Assembly (NCBI RefSeq): GCF_024391045.1
Contig: NZ_JANFCZ010000002.1
Coordinates: forward strand, 232,423 to 296,422
DNA from: Pseudarthrobacter sulfonivorans
Lineage (GTDB): Bacteria; Actinomycetota; Actinomycetes; Actinomycetales; Micrococcaceae
Length of the DNA stretch: 64,000 nt
Reading direction: 5' to 3'
The position numbers and the translations under genes are program-made. The notes beneath the pieces were generated by a model, which was not told the origin of the DNA, did no database searches, and saw only the letters and a list, made by a program, of their open reading frames with translations. Of this stretch, positions 52,627 through 61,257 are shown piece by piece; within the stretch, counting starts at the first letter, position 1, and every line of letters begins with the position of its first letter.

Positions 52627-53889
52627 TCAGGTGGTGAGGACGGTCTTGCGGGGCTGGTTCGGGGTGGTGGTGCTGTAATCGGCGGTCTTGAAGTGCGACG
52701 GCGCGAACGGGCTGACGCGGACAACGTCACCGATCACGATCACCGCAGGATTGGCGACGCCGGCGGCCTCTGCCTGGTCAGCGATGGACCCGAGCGTGCC
52801 GATGGTCACGCGCTGATTCGGCAAATAGCCGTTTTCAACAATACCAACCGGGGTGCCGGCGGGAAGGCCGGCTTTGCCCAGAGCGGACGCGGACTCGCGC
52901 AATTGACCCACTCCCATGAGCAACACCACAGTGTGGTCAGGGCGGGCGGGGACCTCGGACAGTTCCTCGTGGCCGGTCACCACGCTGAAGCCCTTGGCCA
53001 GGCCGCGGTGGGTGACGGGGATGCCGGCGGCGGCGGGAACCGAAATCGCCGAGGTGACGCCGGAGACCACTTCAACCTCGACGCCGTGCTGCCGGCAATA
53101 CTCAGCTTCCTCGCCGCCGCGGCCCAGGACGTAGGGGTCGCCGCCCTTGAGTCGGACCACGCGGTGGCCCTGCTGCGCTTCGTCGACGAGGATCCGGTTG
53201 ATCTCGGCCTGGGGCACGGGGTGGTGGCCGGGGGTCTTGCCGACCTCGATGACGCGGACGTCCGGGGCAAGTTCGTTAAGTAGTTCGCGGGGGCCGAGGC
53301 GGTCCGCGACCACGACGTCGGCCTGGCCCAGGAGCCGGCGGCCGCGGACAGTGATGAGTCCGGTATCGCCCGGTCCGCCGCCAACGAGGGCTACGGAGCC
53401 GCGGTGGGCCCGGCGGCGGCGCAGCGGGAGGTCGCCGGTTTCCAGCGCGGTGGCCACGGCGTTGCGCAGGGCCATGGCGCGGCGCGGGTCTCCCCCGGCG
53501 TTCACGGCGATGTGCACGTCATCAACCACGGCGACGGCGGGTGTCCATGCGGCAGAAGCTTCATGGTCGGAGGCGTTGACGCACCAAACCCGCTGCGCCT
53601 CGGCGTCGCCCGCCACCTGGGTATCCACAGCGGAAACGCCGGTTGCCGTCTGAACGAACCAGACGCCGTCGACGTCTTCCGGGCGGTAAGGGCGCGGCTC
53701 CCAGGTGAGGAGGCCGGCGTCGGCCAGTTCCGTCAGCGCGGGGCAGGCAACGGGGGCGACGACGGTAACCTGCGCACCGGCGTCGAGCAGTCCCTTGGCG
53801 CGGCGGGCAGCCACACGGCCGCCGCCCACCACCAGCACGGGGCGGCCGAGCAGCCGCAGCGCGGTGGGGTAAATATCCTGAATTGCCAT
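52627..53889 (-). CDS. cysG: Siroheme synthase (precorrin-2 dehydrogenase / uroporphyrinogen-III methyltransferase)
   Basis: 420 residues in two parts. Residues about 1-150 hold a Rossmann NAD-binding dehydrogenase (RPVLVVGGGRVAARRAKGLL). Residues about 165-400 hold an SAM-dependent uroporphyrinogen-III C-methyltransferase, with VALVGGGPGDTGLITVRG and VVRLKGGDPYVLGRGGEE. It makes sirohydrochlorin for the siroheme of sulfite reductase. A separate sirohydrochlorin chelatase gene ends at 63861, so this protein may not insert iron. Its transcript is probably leaderless. Confidence 0.92.
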   Translation of the reverse strand: MAIQDIYPTALRLLGRPVLVVGGGRVAARRAKGLLDAGAQVTVVAPVACPALTELADAGLLTWEPRPYRPEDVDGVWFVQTATGVSAVDTQVAGDAEAQRVWCVNASDHEASAAWTPAVAVVDDVHIAVNAGGDPRRAMALRNAVATALETGDLPLRRRRAHRGSVALVGGGPGDTGLITVRGRRLLGQADVVVADRLGPRELLNELAPDVRVIEVGKTPGHHPVPQAEINRILVDEAQQGHRVVRLKGGDPYVLGRGGEEAEYCRQHGVEVEVVSGVTSAISVPAAAGIPVTHRGLAKGFSVVTGHEELSEVPARPDHTVVLLMGVGQLRESASALGKAGLPAGTPVGIVENGYLPNQRVTIGTLGSIADQAEAAGVANPAVIVIGDVVRVSPFAPSHFKTADYSTTTPNQPRKTVLTT

Positions 53890-53895
53890 GGATCA

Positions 53896-53924
53896 ACGGT
53901 AGGGCCGCGCTGTACCACTACCAA
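53896..53924 (-). promoter_or_regulatory. Leaderless sigma70-type promoter of cysG
   Basis: On the minus strand, TTGGTA (53919-53924), a 17-bp spacer, and TACCGT (53896-53901), then exactly six bases to the ATG at 53889. No Shine-Dalgarno is present. The layout is identical to those upstream of ssuA and the sulfite reductase gene. The region just upstream contains TATGTGACGCGGCGTTACC on the minus strand, partly shared with ssuA (ATATGACGCCGCGTGAAC). Confidence 0.65.
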
Positions 53925-54010
53925 CGGCCGCGGAAACACCAGTTCACGTAAGGTAACGCCGCGTCACATACGGCAGGGGCGATTCCGTGTCACAGGGCCC
54001 GGTTTGCAAA

Positions 54011-54071
54011 CAACGCGGGGTCAGATCCGGCCCAATAATCGATGATTATTGAGCAGGATCTGACCCCGCGT
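54011..54071. repeat. Dispersed palindromic element, copy C
   Basis: Ends CAACGCGGGGTCAGATCC and the inverse GGATCTGACCCCGCGT. The centre is a further hairpin, CAATAATC-GAT-GATTATTG. It shares ends and the CCCAATAA core with copies A and B. It lies between the cysG promoter and the 3' end of ssuC. Confidence 0.75.
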
Positions 54072-54082
54072 GGGAGGGATAG

Positions 54083-55027
54083 TTAGCGGGTGCTACCGGC
54101 GAGGAGGCCGCGGCTGCGGAGGAGGCGCTTCTCGATCGGGGCGAACACCAGCAGCTCGATCAGGATGCCGACGGCCAGGATCAGCAGGATCGCGGCCATC
54201 ACAATGGTCATGTCGGACAGGTCGCGGCCCTGGTTCAGCATGGAGCCAAGGCCAAAGCCGATGGTCCCGCCCACGGCGATGATTTCCGCGGCCATAAGGG
54301 AGCGCCACGAGAAGGCCCAGCCCTGTTTCAGGCCACCGAGGTAGCCCGGCAGGGCCGCGGGCAGGATGATCTGGATGGCCAGCTGAAACCGCGAGGCGCC
54401 CAGGACTTTGCCCACCCGGCGGTACTGTGGCGGGATCTGGTCCACGCCGGAAATGAGCCCGTTGATGATCGACGGGATGGCGCCCATAAACACCACGAAG
54501 TACACGGTGGCGTCTGTCAGGCCGAACCAGATGATCGCGGCAGGCACCCAGGCCACGGAAGGCAGGACCTGCAGGCCGGAAATCAACGGTCCGAACGCGC
54601 GGCGCAGCGGAGCAACCTGGGCGAGCAGCAGTCCCACCGGGGTGGCGATGGCAACGGAAATGAGGAACCCGACAACTCCTCGTTCCAGCGAGGTCCAGAC
54701 GGCTTCCTGCAGTTTCGCGTCGCCCCAGAGGACGCCGAGCTGCCCCAGGACGTCCAGCGGGCCGGGGACCTGGTCGCGCCGTTTCAGGCCGAGTGAGACG
54801 TAGAACTGCCAGATCAGGAGGAGGACGGCCAGGGCTGCCACTGGAAGGAGCACCCGGCTCCAGTCGATCCGGTGCTTGCGGGCGGCGTCGGACTGCAGCG
54901 AGTCCAGCCCGGATTCAAGTTCGCGCAGGTCCGCTGTCCCGGTGGACGTGCGGGTGAGGGCGGCGTGGACCTTGTGCGTTTCCGGTTCGGACGGGGCCTC
55001 GGCGAGGGGCGTGGGGTTACTTGGCAT
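54083..55027 (-). CDS. ssuC: ABC transporter permease, sulfonate (SsuC) type
   Basis: 314-residue membrane protein with about six helices after a roughly 60-residue charged N-terminal tail. The EAA loop is YRRVGKVLGASRFQLAIQII and PGYLGGLKQGWAFSWRSLMA is typical of the SsuC/TauC family. The ATG at 55027 (MPSNPTPLAE), with AGGAG upstream, overlaps the ATPase gene by 11 bp; a start at 55045 is less likely. It is the last gene of ssuA-ssuB-ssuC. Confidence 0.9.
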   Translation of the reverse strand: MPSNPTPLAEAPSEPETHKVHAALTRTSTGTADLRELESGLDSLQSDAARKHRIDWSRVLLPVAALAVLLLIWQFYVSLGLKRRDQVPGPLDVLGQLGVLWGDAKLQEAVWTSLERGVVGFLISVAIATPVGLLLAQVAPLRRAFGPLISGLQVLPSVAWVPAAIIWFGLTDATVYFVVFMGAIPSIINGLISGVDQIPPQYRRVGKVLGASRFQLAIQIILPAALPGYLGGLKQGWAFSWRSLMAAEIIAVGGTIGFGLGSMLNQGRDLSDMTIVMAAILLILAVGILIELLVFAPIEKRLLRSRGLLAGSTR

Positions 55028-55742
55028 GGCGGCGAATCTCCTCACGGAGCCGGGAGGTGATGACCCCGGTCAGCTGTCCGGCGAGGCCGGCGTCGGTTCG
55101 GTGTTCCTCGGTGACAGCCCATTCCTGGACCACCCGGCCGGGGCGCGAGGAGAGCAGCAGGACGCGCTGGCCCAGCCGCACGGCCTCGCGGACGTTGTGC
55201 GTCACAAAGACAATGGTGCGGCCGGTTTCTTTCCAGATCCGTTCCAGTTCGTCGTGGAGCAGGTCGCGGGTGATGGCGTCGAGCGCGGCAAACGGCTCGT
55301 CCATCAGGAGCAGTTGCCGGTCCTGCGACAGGGCCCGGGCGAGGGACACGCGCTGGCGCATCCCGCCGGACAGTTCGTGCGGGCGCTTATCCCCCGCGCC
55401 GCCGAGGTGCACCAGGTCGAGGAGTTCGTCGGCTTTGGCCCGGCGTTCCGCCTTGCCCACACCACGCAGCTTCAGGGCCAGCTCAATGTTCTCCCGCGCG
55501 GTCAGCCACGGGAAGAGGGCGGCATCCTGGAACATAAAAGCCGCGCCGTCACTGGGTACTTCGAGGGCGCCCGACGTCGGAGCCTCCAGTCCCGCGATGA
55601 TGTTCAGAAGGGTGGACTTGCCGCAGCCGGACGCACCGAGGAGGGCGACGAACTCACCGGATCCGATGTTGGCGTTGACATCCTCCAGTACCGGGGCGCC
55701 GTCGCCGAAGCGCTTGCCCAGCTGTTCCAGTACGACTGGCAT
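55017..55742 (-). CDS. ssuB: ABC transporter ATP-binding protein, sulfonate (SsuB) type
   Basis: 241-residue ATPase. Walker A is LLGASGCGKSTLL, the signature LSGGMRQRVSLARAL, Walker B LLMDEPFAALDAIT, and the switch His is in VTHNVREAV. It lies between the binding-protein and permease genes. The sulfonate assignment rests on family resemblance and on the surrounding sulfur-assimilation genes. Confidence 0.9.
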   Translation of the reverse strand: MPVVLEQLGKRFGDGAPVLEDVNANIGSGEFVALLGASGCGKSTLLNIIAGLEAPTSGALEVPSDGAAFMFQDAALFPWLTARENIELALKLRGVGKAERRAKADELLDLVHLGGAGDKRPHELSGGMRQRVSLARALSQDRQLLLMDEPFAALDAITRDLLHDELERIWKETGRTIVFVTHNVREAVRLGQRVLLLSSRPGRVVQEWAVTEEHRTDAGLAGQLTGVITSRLREEIRRHAK

Positions 55743-55786
55743 GGTCCCGTCCTTCGTTAAGTGGTGATGCGGTGGGCAGCGCGGGG

Positions 55787-56944
55787 TCAGTCCCGGCCAA
55801 GGTCAGCGGCGGAGATCCGTTGGCCGACGGTGCCGGTGACGGCGTTCAGGGCGCGGAGGTCAAACAGCCCGTGGATGTCCGCCTGTTTGGTGGTGCCGGC
55901 GTCGGCCCCGTCCTTGAGGAGTTTCGGATACGTGGCGGCGAGCGGGTCCACGGTGAAGATGACATTCTGCAGCGAGCGGTCCAGGACGTCGGCAGGGAGT
56001 GCTGCGCCGGCTGATTCCTGCAGTGCGTTGTTGATGACGGTGGCTTTCTCGCCGGCCGCGGCGTTGTTCAGCCAGTCGACGGACTTCACGTGGCCGCGCA
56101 GGAGGGCCTGCACGGTGTCCGGGTGTTCGGCGGCGAACTTCTTGTTCACGATCAGGATGGTGGTGGGGAACTCGCCCGGCTTTCCCGAGAGCGACCCGTC
56201 CCACAGGTCCTTTTCATCCACCAGGACCTTCGCCCCGGCGGTCAGCACCAAACGGGACGCCCACGGCTCCGGCAACCACGCGCCGTCGAGCTTTCCGTCC
56301 TGGAACAGCTTCAGCGTCTGCGCATTCTCCGTCGGATTGATGGCAACGTCGCCGCTGCCGTCCACGTTCGTCTTGAAACCCTGGGAGGACAGCCACGCAC
56401 GCAGCGCCACGTCCTGCGTCCCGCCCAGCTGCGGCGAGGCAACGGTCTTGCCCAACAGGTCCGCCGCCGACGAAATCCCGGGGCGCACCACCAGCTGCGC
56501 CCCGCCCGCAGCGGCGCCCGCAATGATGCTCACCGACTCCCCGCCGCTCTTGACGAACGAGTTGATCGCCGGATTCGGCCCGATATAGGTGGCGTCAATG
56601 GCCCCGGCGTTCAAGGCCTCGATCGCGGCCGGCCCGGCATTAAAGACCTGCGTGCTCAGCTTCGTCTCACCCAGTTCCTCGGCAAGGAAACCCTGGCCGA
56701 CACCCACCAACGCGGGAGCATGCGTCACGTTCCCGAAGTAGCCAAGCTTCAACTCGGCCGCGGGCGTGGGCTCCGGCGCGGCCTGCGCGGACGCGTCGCG
56801 GGAAATATTGGAGGCAACCACGGCGCCCAACGCGATGAGCACAACGAGCCCGATTGCCAAGGCGGCTTCGATGGCACGCTTGCGCCGGGGTACGGCGCTT
56901 TCGCCTGCCACGATGCGGATCATCCCCGGCTTGGAACTTGTCAT
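55787..56944 (-). CDS. ssuA: ABC transporter substrate-binding protein, sulfonate (SsuA) type
   Basis: 385 residues. A basic N-terminus (PRRKRAIE) and a hydrophobic segment (about 26-46) act as signal or anchor; no lipobox is present. The binding domain begins LKLGYFGNVTHAPALVGVGQ and contains AIDATYIGPNPAINSFVKSG, as in SsuA/TauA-like proteins. The start codon lies six bases after a -10 hexamer (leaderless). It heads the ssuABC operon in the sulfur-assimilation region, so an organosulfonate or sulfate ester is the likely ligand. Confidence 0.87.
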   Translation of the reverse strand: MTSSKPGMIRIVAGESAVPRRKRAIEAALAIGLVVLIALGAVVASNISRDASAQAAPEPTPAAELKLGYFGNVTHAPALVGVGQGFLAEELGETKLSTQVFNAGPAAIEALNAGAIDATYIGPNPAINSFVKSGGESVSIIAGAAAGGAQLVVRPGISSAADLLGKTVASPQLGGTQDVALRAWLSSQGFKTNVDGSGDVAINPTENAQTLKLFQDGKLDGAWLPEPWASRLVLTAGAKVLVDEKDLWDGSLSGKPGEFPTTILIVNKKFAAEHPDTVQALLRGHVKSVDWLNNAAAGEKATVINNALQESAGAALPADVLDRSLQNVIFTVDPLAATYPKLLKDGADAGTTKQADIHGLFDLRALNAVTGTVGQRISAADLGRD

Positions 56945-56950
56945 TGTTTC

Positions 56951-56979
56951 ACCATAGGGAGTGGCCTAAACCCATTCAA
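56951..56979 (-). promoter_or_regulatory. Leaderless sigma70-type promoter of ssuA
   Basis: On the minus strand, TTGAAT (56974-56979), a 17-bp spacer and TATGGT (56951-56956), then six bases to the ATG at 56944. No Shine-Dalgarno is seen. It has the same geometry as the cysG and sulfite reductase promoters. Confidence 0.65.
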
Positions 56980-57054
56980 TGAAGCAGAAACGGGGGGTCA
57001 CGCGCGTTCACGCGGCGTCATATTCCGCACCGCACGGATTCAAAAGCGGCCAGC

Positions 57055-58221
57055 TCAGTCGCCCTTGACGTTGATTAGCTGGCGCAGTTTGTGACGCACC
57101 TTGACGAGGTCCGCGGCGTCGTGCATCACCTGGTCGATGGGTTTGTAGGCTGCCGGGATCTCGTCGATGAACGCCTCCGTGGCCCGGAACTCGATGCCCT
57201 GCATGGCCGTCTTCAGCTCTGCCAGCGTGAACGTTTTGCGCGCCGCGGTCCTTGAGTACTCGCGGCCGGCGCCGTGCGGGGAGGAATTGAGGGAGGCGGG
57301 ATTGCCCAGGCCTTCAACCACGTACGACGCCGTCCCCATGGATCCGGGAATCAGTCCGGGATCGCCGCGCTCGGCTTTGATGGCGCCCTTGCGGGACACC
57401 CACACGGACTTCCCGTAGTGCGTTTCCTGCCGGGTGAAGTTGTGGTGGCAGTTGATCCGTTCGCGCTCTTTGACCGGCCCGCCCACCCAACGGCTGAACT
57501 GGGTCAGGACGCGGTCCATCATTTCCTCGCGGTTCAGCAGGGCGAAACGCTGGGCCCACCGCAGCTCGGCGATGTACCGCGCGAACTCGGACGTGCCTTC
57601 CTCGAGGTATGCCAGATCCGGGTCCGGCAGCCTGGTGCCGCGCTTCCGGTTTACCTGCTGGGCGACGCCGATGTGATGCTGGGCGATCTTGTTGCCCACG
57701 CCGCGTGAGCCGGAGTGCAGAAAGAGCCAGACGGCGTCGGATTCGTCCGCGGAAACCTCGATGAAGTGGTTGCCCGAGCCCAGGGAGCCCAGCTGCAGCT
57801 CCCACTTCTCGACGTACTGGGCAGGATTGAACCCCGCCTTGGCTGCGAGCTTTTTGAGTTCGGCGATCCGGGGTTCCGCGCTGGCTTTGACCGTCCGGTT
57901 ATTATGGCCGGCGGACAGCGGGATGACGTGTTCGATGTCCTCGCGCAGCCGTTTCCGGTCATGGGGCAGGTCGGCCACGGAGTACTGGGTCCGGACGGCG
58001 ATCATTCCGCAGCCGATGTCCACTCCCACGGCCGCCGGGATGATGGCGTGCAGGGTGGGGATCACCGAACCTACCGTTGCGCCCTTGCCAAGATGTGCGT
58101 CCGGCATCAGGGCCAGGTGCGGGTAGATGAACGGCAGCGTGGACGTGGCGATGGCCTGCGCACGGGTTTTTTCGTCCAGGATCGAGGCCCAGTTGATGAG
58201 CTTCGGGCTGATCGTTTCCAT
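57055..58221 (-). CDS. rtcB: RNA-splicing ligase RtcB family protein
   Basis: 388-residue GTP- and Mn-dependent RNA ligase that joins 2',3'-cyclic-phosphate or 3'-phosphate ends to 5'-OH ends. Metal and active-site features are seen: VDIGCGMIAVRT, GSLGSGNHFIEVS and CHHNF, with the guanylated His in SSPHGAGREYSR. It is slightly shorter than E. coli RtcB. No archease, RtcA or RtcR gene is adjacent. It sits between ssuA and the SRPBCC pseudogene with no obvious tie to sulfur metabolism. Confidence 0.92.
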   Translation of the reverse strand: METISPKLINWASILDEKTRAQAIATSTLPFIYPHLALMPDAHLGKGATVGSVIPTLHAIIPAAVGVDIGCGMIAVRTQYSVADLPHDRKRLREDIEHVIPLSAGHNNRTVKASAEPRIAELKKLAAKAGFNPAQYVEKWELQLGSLGSGNHFIEVSADESDAVWLFLHSGSRGVGNKIAQHHIGVAQQVNRKRGTRLPDPDLAYLEEGTSEFARYIAELRWAQRFALLNREEMMDRVLTQFSRWVGGPVKERERINCHHNFTRQETHYGKSVWVSRKGAIKAERGDPGLIPGSMGTASYVVEGLGNPASLNSSPHGAGREYSRTAARKTFTLAELKTAMQGIEFRATEAFIDEIPAAYKPIDQVMHDAADLVKVRHKLRQLINVKGD

Positions 58222-58338
58222 GCTCTAGTCACCGGGTCCTTGAATGCGGACTAACGTGTTCCTAGGCTACCCCCGCCCCCGGTAACCCGCCGCGACCGGC
58301 CGCCTGCAAGGACCGGCCACCAGCAAGGAGACACATCC

Positions 58339-58775
58339 ATGGTCAACGTCCAGACCGACATCCTCATTCGCCGGCCGCGCGAGGAGGTGGCGGAGTACGC
58401 GTCGAACCCGGACAACGCACCCACCTGGTACCGGAACATCCACCGGGCACAGCGGCTGACGCCCGGGCCGGTCGCTGTCGGTTCGAAGGTGGCCTTCATT
58501 GCCCGGTTCATGGGCCGGGAGCTGCACTACACCTACGAATTCGTAGAGTACGCCCCGGGCAGAAGCTGGTGATGCGGACAGCGCAGGGTCCGTTCCCCAT
58601 GCAGACCACCTACACGTGGACGGACGACGACGGCGGCACCCGCATGAGCCTCGGCAACACCGGGAGACCCTCGGGTTTCTCGCGGCTGGCAGGGTTGTTC
58701 ATGGCGCCGATGATCCGCCGGGAAACCCGCAGGGACCTGCAGAAGCTCAAGTCGATCCTCGAAACGCAGCAGTAA
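58339..58775 (+). pseudogene. SRPBCC family protein split by a one-base frameshift
   Basis: The first part (58339-58572) begins MVNVQTDILIRRPREEV and ends EYAPGRSW. The second part (to 58775) continues in the next frame as LVMRTAQGPFPMQTTYTW and ends KSILETQQ. Joined, they make one continuous Bet v1-like protein of about 145 residues. The 437-bp span is one base short of a multiple of three. AAGGAG precedes the ATG. Either a recent disabling deletion near 58564 or a sequencing error; the two halves are unlikely to be separate genes. Confidence 0.8.
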
Positions 58776-58876
58776 GCCGGCCCCCGGAAACGCGAAATCG
58801 CCGGAACGCTGCGGGTTCGCCTGACACACAGGGTCGGGACGGCGATCCGGCAGGTTACCGGCGAATTCGGCGGGGC

Positions 58877-60313
58877 TTAGATGAAGTAGCGCTCGTCCTC
58901 GTGGTCGCCCGGGTGGTCCTTGACCAGGCCGGCGGCCAGCGTGTTGCCGTCCTGCGGGTCGATCACCAGGAACGCGCCGGTCCGGCGGTGGTGCAGGTAG
59001 TTCTCCAGCGGCAGCGGCGCGGCAAGCCGGAGCTGCGCGTGGCCGATGTCGTTGAGTTCCAGGCTGGAGGCGCCTTCAAGCTTGAAGGTGGCCAGGTCCA
59101 GCTTGCCGCTGACGTTGCGGACCAGGGCTTGGACCGTGCGCGTACCGTGCTTGACCAGCACCTTGGCGCCTTCGCGGAGCGGCTTGGGCGACAGCCAGCA
59201 CAGTGCCGCGTACAGGTCGGCTGAGGATTCGCGGACCGTGCCGGTAGCGGCGATGGTGTCACCGCGGGCGACGTCGAACTCGTCGGCCAGCCGGAGCGCC
59301 ACGGACTGCGGGGCGAAGGCTTCCCGCAGGGACTCTCCTGCGAAATCGATCCCAATCACCGTCGTCGTGCGCGGATCCTGGCCCGGAGTCAGAACGGAAA
59401 CCTTGTCCCCCACCTTTACGGAACCCTCGGTGATCTGGCCAGCGTACGCGCGGTAATCACGGTAGGCCTCAACGTCCAGGCCGGCGGCAACGGCGTCGGG
59501 AGCCAGCGCACCCTGCGGCCGGATGACCAGCTGCACCGGAAAGCGGAAGCTCTCCAGCTGGGTGTCGATCTCGTCCGCGGCCGGCAGCGTCTCAAGCACC
59601 TCGAGCAGGGCCGGGCCGTCGTACCAGGGGGTGCGCTCGGAGCGGTCCACCACGTTGTCGCCGTCGAGGGCGGACACGGGGATGACCAGCAGGTCGTCGA
59701 TGTGGTCAGCGGTGCCCAGCTCAGCGGAGCCGATGCCCAGTTCGCGGGCCACCTGCTGCACGTCCGCCTGGATCTCGCGGAACACCGACTCGCTGAAGTC
59801 CACCAGGTCGATCTTGTTGACCGCCACAATCACATGGGCCACACGCAGCAGCTGCAGCACCGAGAGGTGCCGGCGGGTCTGTTCGAGCACACCCTTGCGG
59901 GCGTCAATGAGTACGACGACGGCATCCGCCGTGGACGCGCCGGTCACCGTGTTTTTGGTGTACTGAACGTGCCCGGGGCAGTCGGCCAGGATGAAGCTGC
60001 GGCGGTCGGTGGCGAAGTAGCGGTAGGCGACATCGATGGTGATGCCCTGTTCCCGCTCGGCGCGCAGGCCGTCGGTCAGCAGGGCCAGGTCGATCGCTTT
60101 AGTGCCCGTGGCCCCGGCGCCACCAAAGCCGCGGTCGGCTGAGGTGCGGGCAACGGCGTCGAGCTGGTCGGCGAGGATTGCCTTGGAATCGTGCAGGAGG
60201 CGGCCCACCAAAGTGGACTTGCCGTCGTCGACCGATCCCGCGGTGGCGAACCGGAAGAGCGTGGTGGGCAGGGCTGACTCGAGCCCTGCGACGGGCAAAG
60301 TTTCGGTGCTCAT
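58877..60313 (-). CDS. cysN: Sulfate adenylyltransferase, large GTPase subunit
   Basis: 478 residues, EF-Tu-like GTPase that with CysD makes adenosine-5'-phosphosulfate (APS) from sulfate and ATP. G1 is GSVDDGKSTL, G3 is DCPGHVQYTKNT and G4 is VNKIDLVD. No C-terminal APS kinase domain is fused, in contrast to CysNC of some actinobacteria. The start shares one base with the CysD stop (TAATG). It is the last gene of sulfite reductase-cysH-cysD-cysN. Confidence 0.95.
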   Translation of the reverse strand: MSTETLPVAGLESALPTTLFRFATAGSVDDGKSTLVGRLLHDSKAILADQLDAVARTSADRGFGGAGATGTKAIDLALLTDGLRAEREQGITIDVAYRYFATDRRSFILADCPGHVQYTKNTVTGASTADAVVVLIDARKGVLEQTRRHLSVLQLLRVAHVIVAVNKIDLVDFSESVFREIQADVQQVARELGIGSAELGTADHIDDLLVIPVSALDGDNVVDRSERTPWYDGPALLEVLETLPAADEIDTQLESFRFPVQLVIRPQGALAPDAVAAGLDVEAYRDYRAYAGQITEGSVKVGDKVSVLTPGQDPRTTTVIGIDFAGESLREAFAPQSVALRLADEFDVARGDTIAATGTVRESSADLYAALCWLSPKPLREGAKVLVKHGTRTVQALVRNVSGKLDLATFKLEGASSLELNDIGHAQLRLAAPLPLENYLHHRRTGAFLVIDPQDGNTLAAGLVKDHPGDHEDERYFI

Positions 60314-61257
60314 TAGAAGTACCCGTCCTTCTTGCGGTCTTCCATGGCGGCCTCGGAGATGCGGTCATCTGCACGGGTGGCGCCACGTTCGGTGATGGTG
60401 GAGGCGGCAACTTCGATCACAACGTCGCTCACGGTGGCGGCGGCCGATTCGACGGCGCCGGTGCAAGACATGTCGCCCACGGTGCGGTAACGGACCGTCT
60501 TGGTGATGACTTCCTCGTGCGGCAGCGGCTGGGAAACTTCGCCGACTGCGCGCCACATGCCGTCGCGGGCGAAGACTTCGCGGTCGTGGGCATAGTAAAG
60601 TCCCGGAAGCTCGATGTTTTCGCGCTCGATGTAGCGCCAGATGTCCAGCTCGGTCCAGTTGCTGATGGGGAACGCGCGGACGTGCTGGCCCACGGTGTGG
60701 CGGCCGTTGTAGAGGTTCCACAGCTCGGGGCGCTGGTTGCGCGGGTCCCACTGGCCAAACTCGTCGCGCAGGCTCAGGATGCGCTCCTTGGCGCGGGCCT
60801 TGTCCTCGTCGCGGCGGCCGCCGCCGAAGACGGCGTCGAACTTGTTCTGTTGGATGGCGTCCAGCAGCGGCACGGTCTGCAGCGGGTTGCGGGTACCGTC
60901 GGCGCGTTCGGTCAGCTCACCGCGGTCGATGAACTCCTGGACGGACCCGACGACGAGCTTGAGGCCCAGCCGTTCCACCGTCCGGTCGCGGAACTCGATG
61001 ACCTCGGGGAAGTTGTGGCCGGTGTCCACGTGCAGCACGGGGAACGGAACCTTCCCGGGCCAGAACGCCTTGGTGGCCAGGTGCAGCATCACCACGGAGT
61101 CCTTGCCGCCGGAGAACAGCAGCGCAGGCTTCTCGAACTCGGCCACCACCTCGCGGATGATGTGGATCGCTTCGGACTCGAGGGTGTCCAGGCTGCTCAG
61201 TCGGGTTGAGACGTCGGCCTGGGTCACCTGGGTCTCCTCGGTAAGTGAAGTGCTCAT
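60313..61257 (-). CDS. cysD: Sulfate adenylyltransferase, small subunit
   Basis: 314 residues of the PP-loop ATP pyrophosphatase fold. The PP-loop is LLFSGGKDSVVML. FGGGRRDEDKARAKER and FPISNWTELDIWRYIERE are family hallmarks. I start at 61257 (MSTSLTEET), whose ATGA overlaps the CysH stop; the start at 61272 is less likely. It forms the ATP sulfurylase with CysN. Confidence 0.95.
   Translation of the reverse strand: MSTSLTEETQVTQADVSTRLSSLDTLESEAIHIIREVVAEFEKPALLFSGGKDSVVMLHLATKAFWPGKVPFPVLHVDTGHNFPEVIEFRDRTVERLGLKLVVGSVQEFIDRGELTERADGTRNPLQTVPLLDAIQQNKFDAVFGGGRRDEDKARAKERILSLRDEFGQWDPRNQRPELWNLYNGRHTVGQHVRAFPISNWTELDIWRYIERENIELPGLYYAHDREVFARDGMWRAVGEVSQPLPHEEVITKTVRYRTVGDMSCTGAVESAAATVSDVVIEVAASTITERGATRADDRISEAAMEDRKKDGYF

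Noticed and set aside
57055..58221. RtcB as part of a stress RNA-repair operon
   Set aside because: No RtcA, archease, RtcR or toxin genes are adjacent; it seems a stand-alone gene inserted among sulfur genes.
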